Origin: Candidula unifasciata
Taxonomy: Eukaryota; Mollusca; Gastropoda; Stylommatophora; Geomitridae
NCBI GenBank assembly: GCA_905116865.2
Contig: CAJHNH020002557.1
Coordinates: 356,501 to 420,500 of the forward strand
DNA: 64,000 nucleotides
Direction: 5' to 3'
Under the pieces are notes generated by a model, which saw nothing but the letters and a program-made list of their open reading frames with translations, searched no databases and had not been told where the DNA came from. Shown here piece by piece: positions 20,888 through 31,915 of this stretch; position 1 is the first letter of the stretch, and each line of letters starts with the position of its first letter. Both the position numbers and the translations under genes were made by a program.

Positions 20888-21394
20888 CTGAAATCACACG
20901 AGACGAGGAGTTAAAACAAAGTTTCAAGTGAAGCAGCAGCAGCAGAAACAGCCACTGCTAGAAGCATGTATTAGTTTGTGGTCACTTGTCAATGAGTTAA
21001 AGGAAAATAATCTACAACAAACACATCCGCCTTTATCACCGCAAACACATCAGCCTATATCAATTCACAAAGATGATTATGACAACAAGCAGGAATCACA
21101 ATCCCTGTCCAGGCTGATGGTTAAAGCAGTGCAGCCTAAATCAGCCAAACATGAACATTTAACATAAATTAGGGGTAAAGTCATCTAATTAATCAAAAAG
21201 AACAGGCCTAACACTTGTGGAGCTATTAAGGAGATCAAAGCAACTATGGAACTGCCTGGCGTGCTATGATGACAGAGCTCACAAACACATCAGACAAATT
21301 CCTATTTCAACAAATAATCACAGTCAGATTGAGACAATTCATCACATAATACACACATACAATTTAAATTAATTATTGTTTAAATTTGTCCTCT
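20888..21394. other. MTA intron, nothing recognised
   Basis: Unique sequence between exon 20785-20887 and the 44-bp array. A short (AGC)n run lies at 20935. Confidence 0.6.
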
Positions 21395-22522
21395 ATTGCA
21401 GGTTTTATTTCCCTCTACATCCTGGAGTAGAAGTACAAGACAACAAGTTTTTATTTCCCTCAATCCTAGGGTAGAAGTACAAGACTATAAGGTCTTATTT
21501 CCCTCTGCATCCTAGGGTAGAAGTACAAGATTACAAGGTCTTATTTCCCTCTGCATCCTAGGGTAGAAGTACAAGATTACAAGGTCTTTTCCCTCTACAT
21601 CCTAGAGTAGAAGTACAAGGTCTTTTCTCTCTGCATACTAGGGTAGAAGTACAAGATTACAAGGTCTTTTCCCTCTACATCCTAGGGTAGAAGTACAAGA
21701 TTACAAGGTCTTTTCCCTCTGTATCCTAGGGTAGAAGTACAAGATTACAAGGTCTTTTCCCTCTACATCCTAGGATAGAAGTACAAGATTACAAGGTCTT
21801 TTCCCTCTACATCCTAGGGTAGAAGTACAAGATTACAAGGTCTTTTCCCTCTACATCCTAGGGTAGAAGTACAAGACTACAAGGTCTTTTCCCTCTACAT
21901 CCTAGGGTAGAAGTGCAAGATTACAAGGTCTTTTCCCTCTACATCCTAGGGTAGAAGTGCAAGATTACAAGGTCTTTTCCCTCTACATCCTAGGGTAGAA
22001 GTACAAGATTACAAGGTCTTTTCCCTCTACATCCTAGGATAGAAGTACAAGACTACAAGGTCTTATTTCCCTCTACATCCTAGGGTAGAAGTACAAGACT
22101 ATAAGGTCTTATTTTCCTCTACATCCTAGGGTAGAAGTACAAGATTACAAGGTCTTTTCCCTCTACATCCTAGGGTAGGAGTATAAAATACAAGGTCTTA
22201 TATCCCTCTACAACCTATTTTTTTTCTTTATTAGTTGTGTATCCTTTACAGGACGTTGCAGAACCAACCCCAGCACTTTCTGGATGATGTTTTTTTTAAA
22301 GGCAAATTTACGTCCAGTAGTTTGCCAATGCTTTTCGGATGGTCGGCTTTCAGTACCACTGTCGAAACCATGGTAAGACAAGCCGTCCGCAGCAGGGATC
22401 GAACCCAGCACCCCGGCATTACGAAGCGCGTTCGCAACGCCTAAGCCACAGATGCCGACACAACCTAGGGTAGGAGTAAAAAATACAATGTCTTATTTCC
22501 CTCAACATCCTAGGGTAGAAGC
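21395..22522. repeat. Minisatellite, 44-bp unit, about 20 copies, split by a SINE
   Basis: The unit contains cctagggtagaagtacaaga and ttacaaggtcttttccctct. The array occupies 21395-22217 and 22460-22522. The gap is a SINE C copy with 8-bp target-site duplications. Outer units are more diverged than inner ones. Confidence 0.95.
22218..22459 (-). mobile_element. SINE family C, full copy with target-site duplication
   Basis: On the minus strand the head carries a box A-like tggcttaggcg and a box B-like gggttcgatccct, so this is tRNA-derived. The body contains gcaaatttacgtccagtagt and ggacgttgcagaaccaaccc (plus-strand reading). A T run at the left is the A tail in reverse. It is flanked by acaaccta at 22210-22217 and 22460-22467. 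It splits the 44-bp minisatellite. Confidence 0.92.
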
Positions 22523-22617
22523 ACCATAGCATTTCCACTGCATTATGTAACTGATAAAAAGACAGCTGAAGAAAGAATGAAAGACCTACTCACTGAGACC
22601 TAACTGTACATACATAC

Positions 22618-22738
22618 CAATTAATAAGACCTTCGGTATCATCTCTGCCTGATACTTGGGACCTATTCGAATCTCTCCCTTGTCAGCAAGTAAGGTTTTC
22701 TGCTGCGGGTCGTAGACTAACGAGTAGAAAAATGTGTC
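22618..22738 (-). CDS. MTA: MTA exon: end of BAH and start of ELM2
   Basis: This is a 121-bp exon (40 codons plus one base) with acceptor ttttgcag and donor gtatgtatg on the minus strand. It reads [19 protein letters not shown] then [17 protein letters not shown]. This matches the BAH/ELM2 junction of MTA1/2/3 nearly residue for residue. GEIR(V/I)G marks the start of ELM2, the surface that wraps around and recruits HDAC1/2. The left flank is the end of the 44-bp minisatellite and its nested SINE (21395-22522), which stops about 95 bp from the donor. Confidence 0.95.
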
Positions 22739-23558
22739 CTGCAAAAAGACGACAGAAAACAATGTTAATTCCTTGTACTTCCTACATGTGCTCTAATAAT
22801 AATGGTACAATAAATGGGGGGGGGGGGGGGGGAGAGAGAACATAGACGTGTTTCAGCATTGTTTACTGAAAGATTATCTTCACCATGCATGACCATCATT
22901 GCTCCGATCCCCTCCTGAGTATATCTCCATGTGGTTTAGGCCAACAGCTCCCATTCTGTTCTGGCTGATGTAACAACGGGTAACTCCCTCATGGCTTTCC
23001 TGTCTCGCTGCTCCAACTGGCACATCCAGGGTACGAAGTCTATTTGGTGAAGAGTCATCTGAAAGCCTCACAGAGTTGACTCCGTAGTGTGGCACTGATG
23101 ATGTCTCTCCTGTCCAAAGACTGCCCATTCCTGATAGTGGCACTGCCAGCCAGGGCATCTCTTCTCTCATTGCCTTCCACACTGAGAATGGGCTGTGTGT
23201 GTGTGTGTGCGTGCGTGAACATTGTCCTCTGACAAGACTGTTCACAGAAGTTCCAGGTGACTAATTTGTTGAAATTAGATGTGTAGGGCTAAAAGGCGCA
23301 GATATCGCAGACTAGCTGTAAACCATAACAGAATAATGTGCTAACCAATCTTTTAAGCCAAATGGAGCTAAAGAAGAAGAAAAGAAGAAAGAAAAAAAAA
23401 GGTGGAGCAGAAAGCCAATAAGAGCTTAATGAAGTGTTGTAAGGCGGAAACAAACATATAATGTGAGACAGAGTAAAATCAATAACTTAAAAAAAAAAAA
23501 AAAAAAAAAAAGGCAGAATGAAGAAGTGAGCATAAAAATGATTATACACAAACATTAC
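22739..23558. other. MTA intron with G run and A run
   Basis: Holds a run of 16 G at 22817, a short GT repeat at 23194 and a run of 23 A at 23488. No gene recognised. The A run at the 3' side lies close to the donor of 23559-23878. Confidence 0.6.
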
Positions 23559-23878
23559 CTCTTTGCCGAGATAAGACAAGAGAGATTCAGTTTCATTGAG
23601 CAAGGTAACACAGCACTTCCCTCGGATGTGGGTGGCAGGGAGGGTCTCTACTTGTCGAGAGAGAAACAGCTCTCGGTGCTTCAACTGATGCCGCAGCTTC
23701 TCTGGGATCTCCTCCATCCCACGCCCACCGTGGTTGTTGTTGTTGCAGCTGATGCCGTTGCTGGTGCTGTCTGTGCCGTTCTCCTCTGTTTTGGCAGGCT
23801 CAGGAATCTGCACCAGCACCGCTTTAGTCACCTCAGATTTATCCCCGTCCTCTCGGGGCGGTGAACCTTCATCTATTT
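23559..23878 (-). CDS. MTA: MTA exon: BAH domain middle part
   Basis: This is a 320-bp exon with acceptor ttcaatcag and donor gtaatg on the minus strand. It enters with two bases and leaves in phase 0. The first half (about 55 residues) is an acidic, Asn- and Ser-rich insert ([18 protein letters not shown]) that is longer than in human MTA1. The second half is highly conserved BAH sequence: [25 protein letters not shown] and [12 protein letters not shown]. In MTA proteins the BAH domain helps the NuRD histone-deacetylase module contact nucleosomes. The exon joins in frame to 22618-22738. Further intron sequence to its right holds the two 33-bp cassettes. Confidence 0.95.
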
Positions 23879-24044
23879 CTGATTGAAAACAAGACAACAA
23901 ATTAGCCAATTATAGATATTACGATCGGCTTAGTTTGTGAAAAATTAAATATACAAGTAAAAGACTTTTTTTTTTCACCAATAATGAATGCGAGGCTTGA
24001 TCCATATTTTCACAGACAAATGAATGATATATGGTCACCTCCAG

Positions 24045-24380
24045 ACCAGTTTCCTTTACGTGCTGAGACATTTCCTGGTACCAATTTTAGGCTGGGTCAG
24101 CCTGGAAGTAAAAGTCGAGGACTCTTGTCCATACCTTTAGTTGTACTACACATACAGTGCTAGAGCTATATTTTCAGTCTGATCAGCCAGCACTCTGTGG
24201 GTGATGTCATCATGTGGCTGCCTTTACTTCCTAGCATTTCGCCAGATACCAATTTAAGGCTCGATCAACCTGGGAGTAAAAAAAATATTTTTTTTTTAAT
24301 TCAAGCTTCATTCGGATTTGAACCCTTGACTTTTGGATCCAGTGGTAAGTGCCAAGCCACTTCACCATGGCGACTCCTAA
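24045..24380 (-). mobile_element. SINE family A, two adjoining minus copies
   Basis: One fragment (about 24045-24120) and one near-complete copy (about 24125-24380) with reversed body gataccaatttaaggctcga, box B-like tcggatttgaaccct and head ccatggcgactcc. Confidence 0.75.
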
Positions 24381-24615
24381 AAGAAAAGATCAGTTATAAC
24401 AATAATCCGTCTTGATGTGGATTTGAACCCAGGACCTTGAGGTGGACAGATCAGCATCTGACACAATGTACATCCCAGTAATATAAAGCCTTGCGGACAA
24501 CTTCAACGCTAGAAGTAGACGCTAGAAGAATCTGTGTTCAAACACTACTCACTACTTCTGTGATTAGCAAGGATAAGCATCATAGCACACAGGAGGGATC
24601 ACCTCCTCAAAAGCT

Positions 24616-25360
24616 CTACAAGCATAAAACGACTGATGACGCCTGTTCTGTGTACGCTAATGAAACATCTTGTCCCCTTAGTGAAAGATTTATACTCACA
24701 GCTCCAAGCTGCACCCCCCCCCCCCCCCCCCCCCCCATGTCCATCAGCCTCGACATGGATACGGAGTCATGCCCTTTGGTGTGCACGTCGTCACAGTAAG
24801 CTCTGCGCATGACACTGATAACATCACTTCTGTCAAGTACTGAACCAGCCATCGCAACGGCAGTGTCAGCGAGATAATCTGCACGCTCGTTCCCTTGAAC
24901 ACCTGCATTACCTGGCACAAAGATGAAGGTTAGGGCAGCGATTCAAGAAGTGCTTAGTGGTACAATCCATTCTTGCCTGATAAAACCAGCTTGGATATTT
25001 TTTAAGCATATTCATTGAGTCACCAAGTATGCACACTTGAGTCAACTGTTAAGTACCAGGCCATGCTAATGCTCTTGTTACAGTCACAGTTTCCACTGTA
25101 AGGCTGCTGGCTGTAACAGCAAAAGCGCCAGTCATCTCCCTGATGGTTTCCCCCCTTGAGTTTACTGTAAATGCCCATGCACTTGGCTTGCCCCCTAATT
25201 ACTGATCCATCTGTGTAAACTACAGCATCACCTTCACCTGTGTTTTGGTCAATCAGTGTTCTGACTAAAGTGTCCACTATGCCAGCAATCTGCTTTCTAC
25301 AGCTTCCATCAAGTGTGATGTGGCCTGTAATGTTAATGTCTGAAGCATGGGTATCCATTA
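24616..25360 (-). pseudogene. Broken RNase H region of a non-LTR retrotransposon
   Basis: On the minus strand two blocks of an RNase H domain are seen. YTDGSV, with the catalytic Asp, is at about 25225 in the right part. PGNAGVQGNERADYLADTAV, the usual PGHxGxxGNExAD block, is at about 24905. The frame breaks between them and His of PGH is changed to Asn, so the domain is dead. LINEs of the I, R1 or related clades carry such a domain after the reverse transcriptase. A run of about 20 C (G on the coding strand) interrupts the left end. The reverse transcriptase part is not present nearby. Confidence 0.82.
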
Positions 25361-25604
25361 CATTCCAAAATGAATGTCAGTAAGGCAGCAAACATGTACG
25401 ATGGCGTCCTCAGCCCGACCCATCCAGGATTTGTCTGGTTAAAGCCTATTCTTCTTTTGCTTGAATAATTCCTTATGAAGTGGGTGACAAGGGTCTGACT
25501 ACACTCTGAGAAAAGCAGCAGCCCTGGACAGCTTGATTCTGTTTTTCCATTGTGGAGTAATCCAAGAAGTATCTCATGGATTTACATGAGGTATCTCTGG
25601 TGTT

Positions 25605-25783
25605 CATAAGTTGTGTATCCTTTACAGTACGTTGCAGAACCAACCCCAGTATCTTTCTGGCTGTAGTGGTTTTTCTAGGCAAGTTTACATCCAGTAGTTT
25701 ACCACTGCCGAAACCAATGCAGGGCCAGCAGTCGGGATCAAACCCTGCACCCCAGGAATGCCTAAGCCACAGACGCCGATCTC
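25605..25783 (-). mobile_element. SINE family C, copy with shortened body
   Basis: Contains gtatcctttacagtacgttg, ttacatccagtagtttacca, gggatcaaaccctgcacccc and cctaagccacagacgccga. Missing about 50 bp compared with the copy at 22218. Confidence 0.85.
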
Positions 25784-25977
25784 TAGTGTATCCAAGAATA
25801 ATACGCATTGCCTCTTGTTTTCAATTGTTTCCAGTCTGTTCATCTGTGCGGTGCTGAGTGCCCTGCATATTCAATGGTGGAGAGAACTAACGCATAGCCG
25901 CTGCTCAAAGTCTGCAGCTCCCATAACTTTTATTCATCACTTCCGTGAGAGGCAGCAGCAGAAACACTGGTTCCCGG

Positions 25978-26165
25978 TTGAAATCCTTGACGGATCAACA
26001 TCACGGCATACTGGTGTAAACCCATAAGTGCTCAGTTCTACTTCTAACTTGAACCTGAGTCTAAGGAATCTCAGCGCAGTGCACAAACACCACTGCACTG
26101 GCGAGGACCCTGAAATACTTTGTGGGTAGCTTTTTAACTCCAACTTTTGCCTAGGCGGCGCTGTT
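25978..26165 (+). mobile_element. Repeat family D, copy 1
   Basis: Shares with 58845-58995 the blocks ggatcaacatcacggcatac, cataagtgctcagttctac, tctcagcgcagtgcac and ggcgaggaccctgaaatac. No coding content or tRNA head recognised. Confidence 0.7.
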
Positions 26166-26403
26166 AGGCTACTCTTTTCGATTTTCAACAGCCAAGGGAT
26201 TTTTTTCATGCACAACAATACACATGGGTGTCCGGTCTTACTACCCAGAGACCAGGGGAAATTACTAGAAATCCATGGGAAAAAATCACAGCCTTCACCA
26301 GGGTTTGAATACAGGACCTCCAGCACTTGAGGCAGATGCCGAGTATATCTGCTTCCTTCCCACAGTCTTGTAGATACAGCTGTCCATTGTTATGCGCTTA
26401 ACA

Positions 26404-26901
26404 CAGTGTTCTTCAACTACAGCCCACCAAAAGTGGGTCAATTGTTTCGCAGCCCACCAAAAATGGGTCAATTGTTTCGCAGCCCACCAAAAGTGGGTCA
26501 ATTGTTTCGCAGCCCACCTGACAGCTAACCAAACATTTTAAAAAAAGATGTAAAGAGTAGTTCAGTTATCAAATCTAATGTCACCAAATTACACTTCGGC
26601 GAATCCCTCATCTGCTGCTGCTTAGAGGTTACATAATCTGAGATATGTGGCGGGAGCGTTGTTTATGATAGACTAAGCATCACACTAACACACATTCGAT
26701 TTCTCAACTTGGTTTTTATAACTGGCATGCATGAGACAATCTTTTCATGCAGATAGGATGTTGTCCTTGAGCTGTACATTCTATAGACTCTATAGAAGAG
26801 TTTACCACCTACCAAATCTTGTAACATGATTAAGCAGAATTTGTTGGTGGACTTCTCTGCGGCCTGGCAGTGGGCCGTGGCCCACAGGTTGAAGACCACT
26901 G
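26404..26901. mobile_element. hAT-like inverted-repeat element with an internal tandem
   Basis: Left end cagtgttcttcaactac and the reverse complement of the right end (cagtggtcttcaacctgtgg) form imperfect hAT-type inverted repeats. Just inside are three 30-bp repeats containing agcccaccaaaagtgggtca (26425-26515). Flanking 8-bp duplications are not clear. There is no coding sequence for a transposase. It lies in the intron between the 31834 cassette and exon 23559-23878, downstream of it relative to transcription order only if both are used. Confidence 0.65.
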
Positions 26902-27195
26902 GTCTAGTGTGTCCAGATTGGCACTTATAGTATAACTAAAGCATTTTATTTGTCTGTTGTTCTCCTGTGTATCATACTTTCTCTCCACTTCTATCTAAGA
27001 GTGCCATCAATATATGACAATATGTTTACCTACAACACATGCACAGACCTGGCGTTACTAAAAACAAATGGAGGCATAGCTGTCATCAGGTGAAAACATG
27101 GAGAAACATTATAGGCATCCAGTTGCAGGTTAGTGGACAAAATACATTTTTAAAAAAAGCACATGAGCAACAGTTATTGGAAACCTGTATTGCTA

Positions 27196-28895
27196 GCTGG
27201 CACTGAAGATTGGGGACATGTGGCACAGAATATTGGGGACATGTGGCACTGAAGATTGGGGACATGAGGCACTGAAGATTGGGGACATGAGGCACTGAAG
27301 ATTGGGGACATGTGGCACTGAAGATTGGGGACATGAGGCACTGAAGATTGGGGACATGTGGCACTGAAGATTGGGGACATGAGGCACTGAAGATTGGGGA
27401 CATGTGGCACTGAAGATTGGGGACATGAGGCACTGAAGATTGGGGACATGTGGCACTGAAGATTGGGGACATGTGGCACTGAAGGTTGGGGACATGTGGC
27501 ACTGAAGATTGGGGACATGTGGCACTGAAGATTGGGGACATGAGGCACTGAAGATTGGGGACATGTGGCACTGAAGATTGGGGACATGTGGCACTGAAGG
27601 TTAAAGACATGTGGCACTGAAGATTGGGGACATGAGGCACTGAAGATTGGGGACATGTGGCACTGAGGATTGGGAACATATGGCACTGAAGATTGGGGAC
27701 TTGGGGACATGTGGCACTGAATATTGGGGACATGTGGCACTGAAGACTGGGGACATGTGGCACTGAAGATTGTGGACATGTGGCACTGAAGATTGTGGAC
27801 ATGTGGCACTGAAGGTTGGGGACATGTGGCACTGAAGGTTGGGGACATGAGGCACTGAAGGTTGGGGACATGTGGCACTGAAGGTTGGGGACATGAGGCA
27901 CTGAAGATTGGGGACATGTGGCACTGAAGGTTGGGGACATGTGGCACTGAAGATTGTGGACATGTGGCACTGAAGATTGTGGACATGTGGCACTGAAGAT
28001 TGGGGACATGTGGCACTAAAGATTGTGGACATGTGGCACTGAAGATTGTGGACATGTGGCACTGAAGATTGTGGACATGTGGCACTGAAGATTGTGGACA
28101 TGAGACACTGAAGGTTGGGGACATGTGGCACTGAAGATTGGGGACATGTGGCACTGAAGATTGGGGACATGTGGCACTGAAGATTGAGGACATGAGACAC
28201 TGAAGGTTGGGGACATGTGGCACTGAAGATTGGGGACATGTGGCACTGAAGATTGGGGACATGTGGCACTGAAGATTGTGGACATGTGGCACTCAGGATT
28301 GGAAACATATGGCACTGAAGATTGGGGACATGTGGCACTGAAGATTGGGGACATGTGGCACAGAATATTGGGGACATGTGGCACAGAAGATTGGGGACAT
28401 GTGGCACTGAAGATTGGGGACATGTGGCACTGAAGATTGGGGACATGTGGCACAGAATATTGGGGACATGTGGCACAGAATATTGGGGACATGTGGCACT
28501 AAAGATTGGGGACATGTGGCACTAAAGATTGGGGACATGAGGCACTGAAGATTGGGGACATGTGGCACAGAATATTGGGGACATGTGGCACAGAAGATTG
28601 GGAACATGTGGCACAGAATATTGGGGACATGTGGCACAGAAGATTGGGGACATGTGGCACTGAAGATTGGGGACATGTGGCACAGAAGATTGGGGACATG
28701 TGGCACTGAAGGTTGGGGACATGTGGCACTGAAGATTGGGGACATGTGGCACTGAAGATTGGGGACATGTGGCACTGAGGATTGGGGACATGTGGCACTG
28801 AGGATTGGGGATATGTGGCACTGAGGATTGGGGATATCATATATTACAGATTGGGGATATGTTACACTGAAAACTGGGGATATGTGGCACTGCAG
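27196..28895. repeat. Minisatellite, 23-bp unit, about 74 copies
   Basis: The unit is gattggggacatgtggcact plus gaa. Because 23 is not a multiple of three, translation rotates frames every unit, and since the unit lacks stops all three minus frames stay open for hundreds of codons. Those frames are not genes. Variants (gaggcac, agaatatt, attgtgg) are clustered. Confidence 0.97.
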
Positions 28896-30117
28896 ATGGG
28901 GAATGTTAACATGTGCCTTGCTTGACCCTTTTATTGGTGCCAAACTTTTACACCCCCCCCCCCCCCTTTTTCCCATTAACTAAAAGCAAGAAAGTATTGG
29001 TCTTGAACACAGAAATACAATAAATAAAAACAGTCACTGCATACAACAAAGCCAACTGCTATTCCATACTTATCAAGAGAGGAGGAATACAGTTATAAAA
29101 ATAAATTCACAGCAAGCATATTTACCAGGTATCTACAAGATAAATATGGGGTTCACATGACTAAGCACTGAAGAAAAATCAATAGTTAATACAAATATGC
29201 ACTGCACCCAAATGACCTGGAACTAAGGAGGGTATACAGGAGACACATTTACAAGGCTTAAAACAAGGTATATTATTAGGATGTTTAACTATTAGGTGAG
29301 CACCTCTCTTATATCACATGAGCTGTGTTAGTGTCATCATGAGGTTTATAGCTGGTTATAGCTGTTTCATCTACACCGAGCTAGTGCCACCTTCACCTAT
29401 CTAGAAGGCCATTCACAGAGCTAACTAGTGCCACCACCACACTAGTGCCACCTTCACCTATCTAGAAGGCCATCCACCGAGCTAACTAGTGCCACCACCA
29501 CACTAGTGCCACCTTACCAATCTAGAAGGCCATCCACAGAGCTAACTAGTGCCACCACCACACTAGTGCCACCACCACACTAGTGCCACCACCACACTAG
29601 TGCCACCTTCACCTATCAAGAAGGCCATCCACCGAGCTAACTAGTGCCACCACCACACTAGTGCCACCTTTATGCCAGCTCCATTATGTACAACATATAT
29701 GATGGACCCATTGAATTCCATCTGAAAGTTCACAAACTAATAAAGATCATGAAAATAAAGAAAGCCAACAAATGACTTGACATGCAAAACCGACATTGAT
29801 AACTGAAGGCATCAAAGCAGGACATGAATCAGCGCCGTAAAATGATATGAACTAATCATTTAATGCCCTCAGTCTAAAAAAGGTTTATTTCTATGTAAGG
29901 AAAGTGAACTTAAATACAAAGGAGCAACCAATCACTGATTTCTACACTTTGATCACTGAAAAAGAAGTTTTGGATACTCTGCCGGAGACATCAATGTGTC
30001 AATTATGAAATTTCAAGACACGGCAACGTCAAATTTTCAATAATCTATTTTTATTCGCCCAAAAAAAATCATTAAAATATTTTGTGTGAATATAACCATA
30101 GCCAGCATGTCTACACA
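28896..30117. other. MTA intron, no gene recognised
   Basis: Outside the 61-bp repeat (29375-29675) the sequence is unique and AT-rich. A run of 14 C is at 28954. Confidence 0.6.
29375..29675. repeat. Compound tandem repeat, about 61-bp unit, 5 copies
   Basis: The unit is built from actagtgccaccaccac and a ctatctagaaggccatcca part. The 17-bp sub-unit is further expanded near 29555-29605. Confidence 0.88.
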
Positions 30118-30187
30118 CGATGTAGCTACAGCCAGATGCAGCTACAGCCAGATGCAGCTACAGCCAGATGTAGCTACAGCCAGCAGC
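30118..30187. repeat. Short tandem repeat, 16-bp unit, 4 copies
   Basis: The unit is agccagatgcagctac. Confidence 0.85.
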
Positions 30188-30483
30188 AAAGCTGTCATAC
30201 AGGTGGGGTACTGTCTAAAGACTTCATATCAACCAGAACCTATAAAAGTCAGAAAAATGACTTTCCTTGGGGGTGAGAGGTTAAAGATGGGGTTTTGACT
30301 ACAACAGCTTACAGCAAAACACAACGAGTTGAGACAGCGAGTGCAGTTCAATGTCAGTCTTGAGTCTGACGAATATGAAGAGGATTATTTATTTGTATTT
30401 GGCCTGACAGATATAAATACCAGACTTTTGTTTCAAATCTGAGTGTGGCAGTATTCTTTATGTTAACAAATTTTTCTGAGCCC

Positions 30484-30723
30484 ACCACTTTGCTTTCTTC
30501 ACAACACAGACTGACCAGTAAGGTGACAGACTCCAGGGTACCCAGGTTGACAAGGGGACCCACACCACTTTGCTTTCTTCACAACACAGACTGACCAGTA
30601 AGGTGACAGACTCCAGGGTACCCAGGTTGACAAGGGGACCCACACCACTTTGCTTTCTTCACAACACAGACTGACCAGTAAAGGGGACAGACTCCAGGGT
30701 ACCCAGGTTGACAAGGGGACCAT
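30484..30723. repeat. Tandem repeat, 80-bp unit, 3 copies
   Basis: The copies begin at 30484, 30564 and 30644 and contain accactttgctttcttcaca. They are almost identical, so the duplication is recent. Confidence 0.93.
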
Positions 30724-30751
30724 TACTCACCAGGGTTGTAAAAAAGCACCT

Positions 30752-30903
30752 CTACTTGGACCTGAGACCTAATGGCTTTGCTCATTGTCTCATAAGTTTA
30801 CACACTTGGACCTGAGACCTAATGGCTTTGCTCATTGTCTCATAAGTTTACACACTTGGACCTGAGACCTAATGGCTATGCTCATTGTCTCATAAGTTTA
30901 AAC
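30752..30903. repeat. Tandem repeat, 50-bp unit, 3 copies
   Basis: The unit contains acttggacctgagacctaat and ctcattgtctcataag. It follows the 80-bp repeat directly and has a different unit. Confidence 0.92.
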
Positions 30904-31029
30904 ACAAAATGGCACTCAACAAATGTGGTCATTATCAATCAGGAAACCTTTGCTTCTATAAACATTCCCTGCTGTCCATTTTAGACTAGATCCCCCTCCC
31001 CCAAACCCCTTCTCTCTCTTTCTCAGCGT

Positions 31030-31302
31030 TAGCTGTTAAACTCTAGCAGAAAGTTCTGTTTGTTCATACTCTTCTAGACTTTGTACTTGTTCCAGAACTT
31101 TCTAGTTTTACATGCACATCCATTAAACAGATCTGGCTTACTGGTATACCCCCGTTGGCTCCTCGACTTTCAGGCACTTGCACTCCACCTTCAAAGGAAA
31201 CACCCCTATTTAGTCACCTTTTACGACATGCTTTGTAGAATGGCAGTGGGTCTATTCATGTTCACCCCCAAAATGGGTTTGACGAGACCGTTAGTTAATT
31301 AA
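31030..31302 (-). mobile_element. SINE-like family B, minus copy
   Basis: Contains agcagaaagttctgtttgtt, ttgttccagaactttctag, taaacagatctggcttactg and tagtcaccttttacgacatg. Well preserved. Confidence 0.82.
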
Positions 31303-31833
31303 TTTGGTGGAATCCTGGCCTCCATGGAGATCTTAAATCAGGAACACAGTGTCGTGCCAAGCCACTCCACTCTAAGCCACTCCAGCACTACATCTCCTTA
31401 CTCTATGGGAACATACACTCATTTCTTCTCTGAGACTCAAATGCTGCGGACGTGCAGCAGAAAGATCTCAGCTCTGGCCAGTTAGAATTTCAGTGGAAAC
31501 AAAGCTGTACAGATCAAAAGGACATAAAATTGGGTCATGGGATCAAGAGGACATGGGTTACACCACAACCTTCATAGAGGCCTGAGGGTTTCTTATCTGA
31601 AAATAACAGGCAGAGAACCAAAATCAAAAACAACCACTGTGTCTCCTTGTTAACTGCAAAAGCCACAAAGTACCACACACACACCACAAAAATATGATGA
31701 CTAAAACTACCATCACAACAACAGCAAGCAAATAAACCAAACACCAAAAACCAAATGCAGATGAAGAACCAAGCAAATATAAGAGCACACCAGCCTACAA
31801 GACAGACAATATAAATGTGGTATTGGCACACAC
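31303..31833. other. MTA intron, nothing recognised
   Basis: Unique sequence next to the 33-bp cassette at 31834. Confidence 0.6.
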
Positions 31834-31866
31834 CTCGTCTCTCCTCTACATCCTCCTCTAGGGCGT
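31834..31866 (-). CDS. MTA: MTA cassette exon, copy 2 (33 bp, acidic)
   Basis: This is the second 33-bp candidate exon. It is flanked on the minus strand by the acceptor ttcctgacag and the donor gtgtgtgc. It reads x-ALEEDVEERR plus one base, with the same entry and exit phase as exon 39353-39385, and joins in frame to 23559-23878. Both copies begin A-L-(E/Q)-E and are glutamate-rich, and both use the uncommon GTGTGT donor. They are likely an ancient exon duplication and could be used alternatively or together. The intron between them is mostly a 4.1-kb minisatellite. The peptide would lie in the acidic loop between the two conserved halves of the BAH domain. Confidence 0.6.
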
Positions 31867-31915
31867 CTGTCAGGAAGAGAAGGTTGTGGCCAGTATTAGC
31901 ACAAGTTAGCATCAA

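Noticed and set aside
22380..22459. tRNA gene on the minus strand
   Set aside because: This is the head of SINE family C, flanked by target-site duplications and repeated elsewhere.
27086..28976. Overlapping minus-strand frames of 227-372 codons (PHVPNLQCHMSP-type repeats)
   Set aside because: All three minus frames are open because the 23-bp unit lacks stops in any frame. No gene-like feature outside the array.
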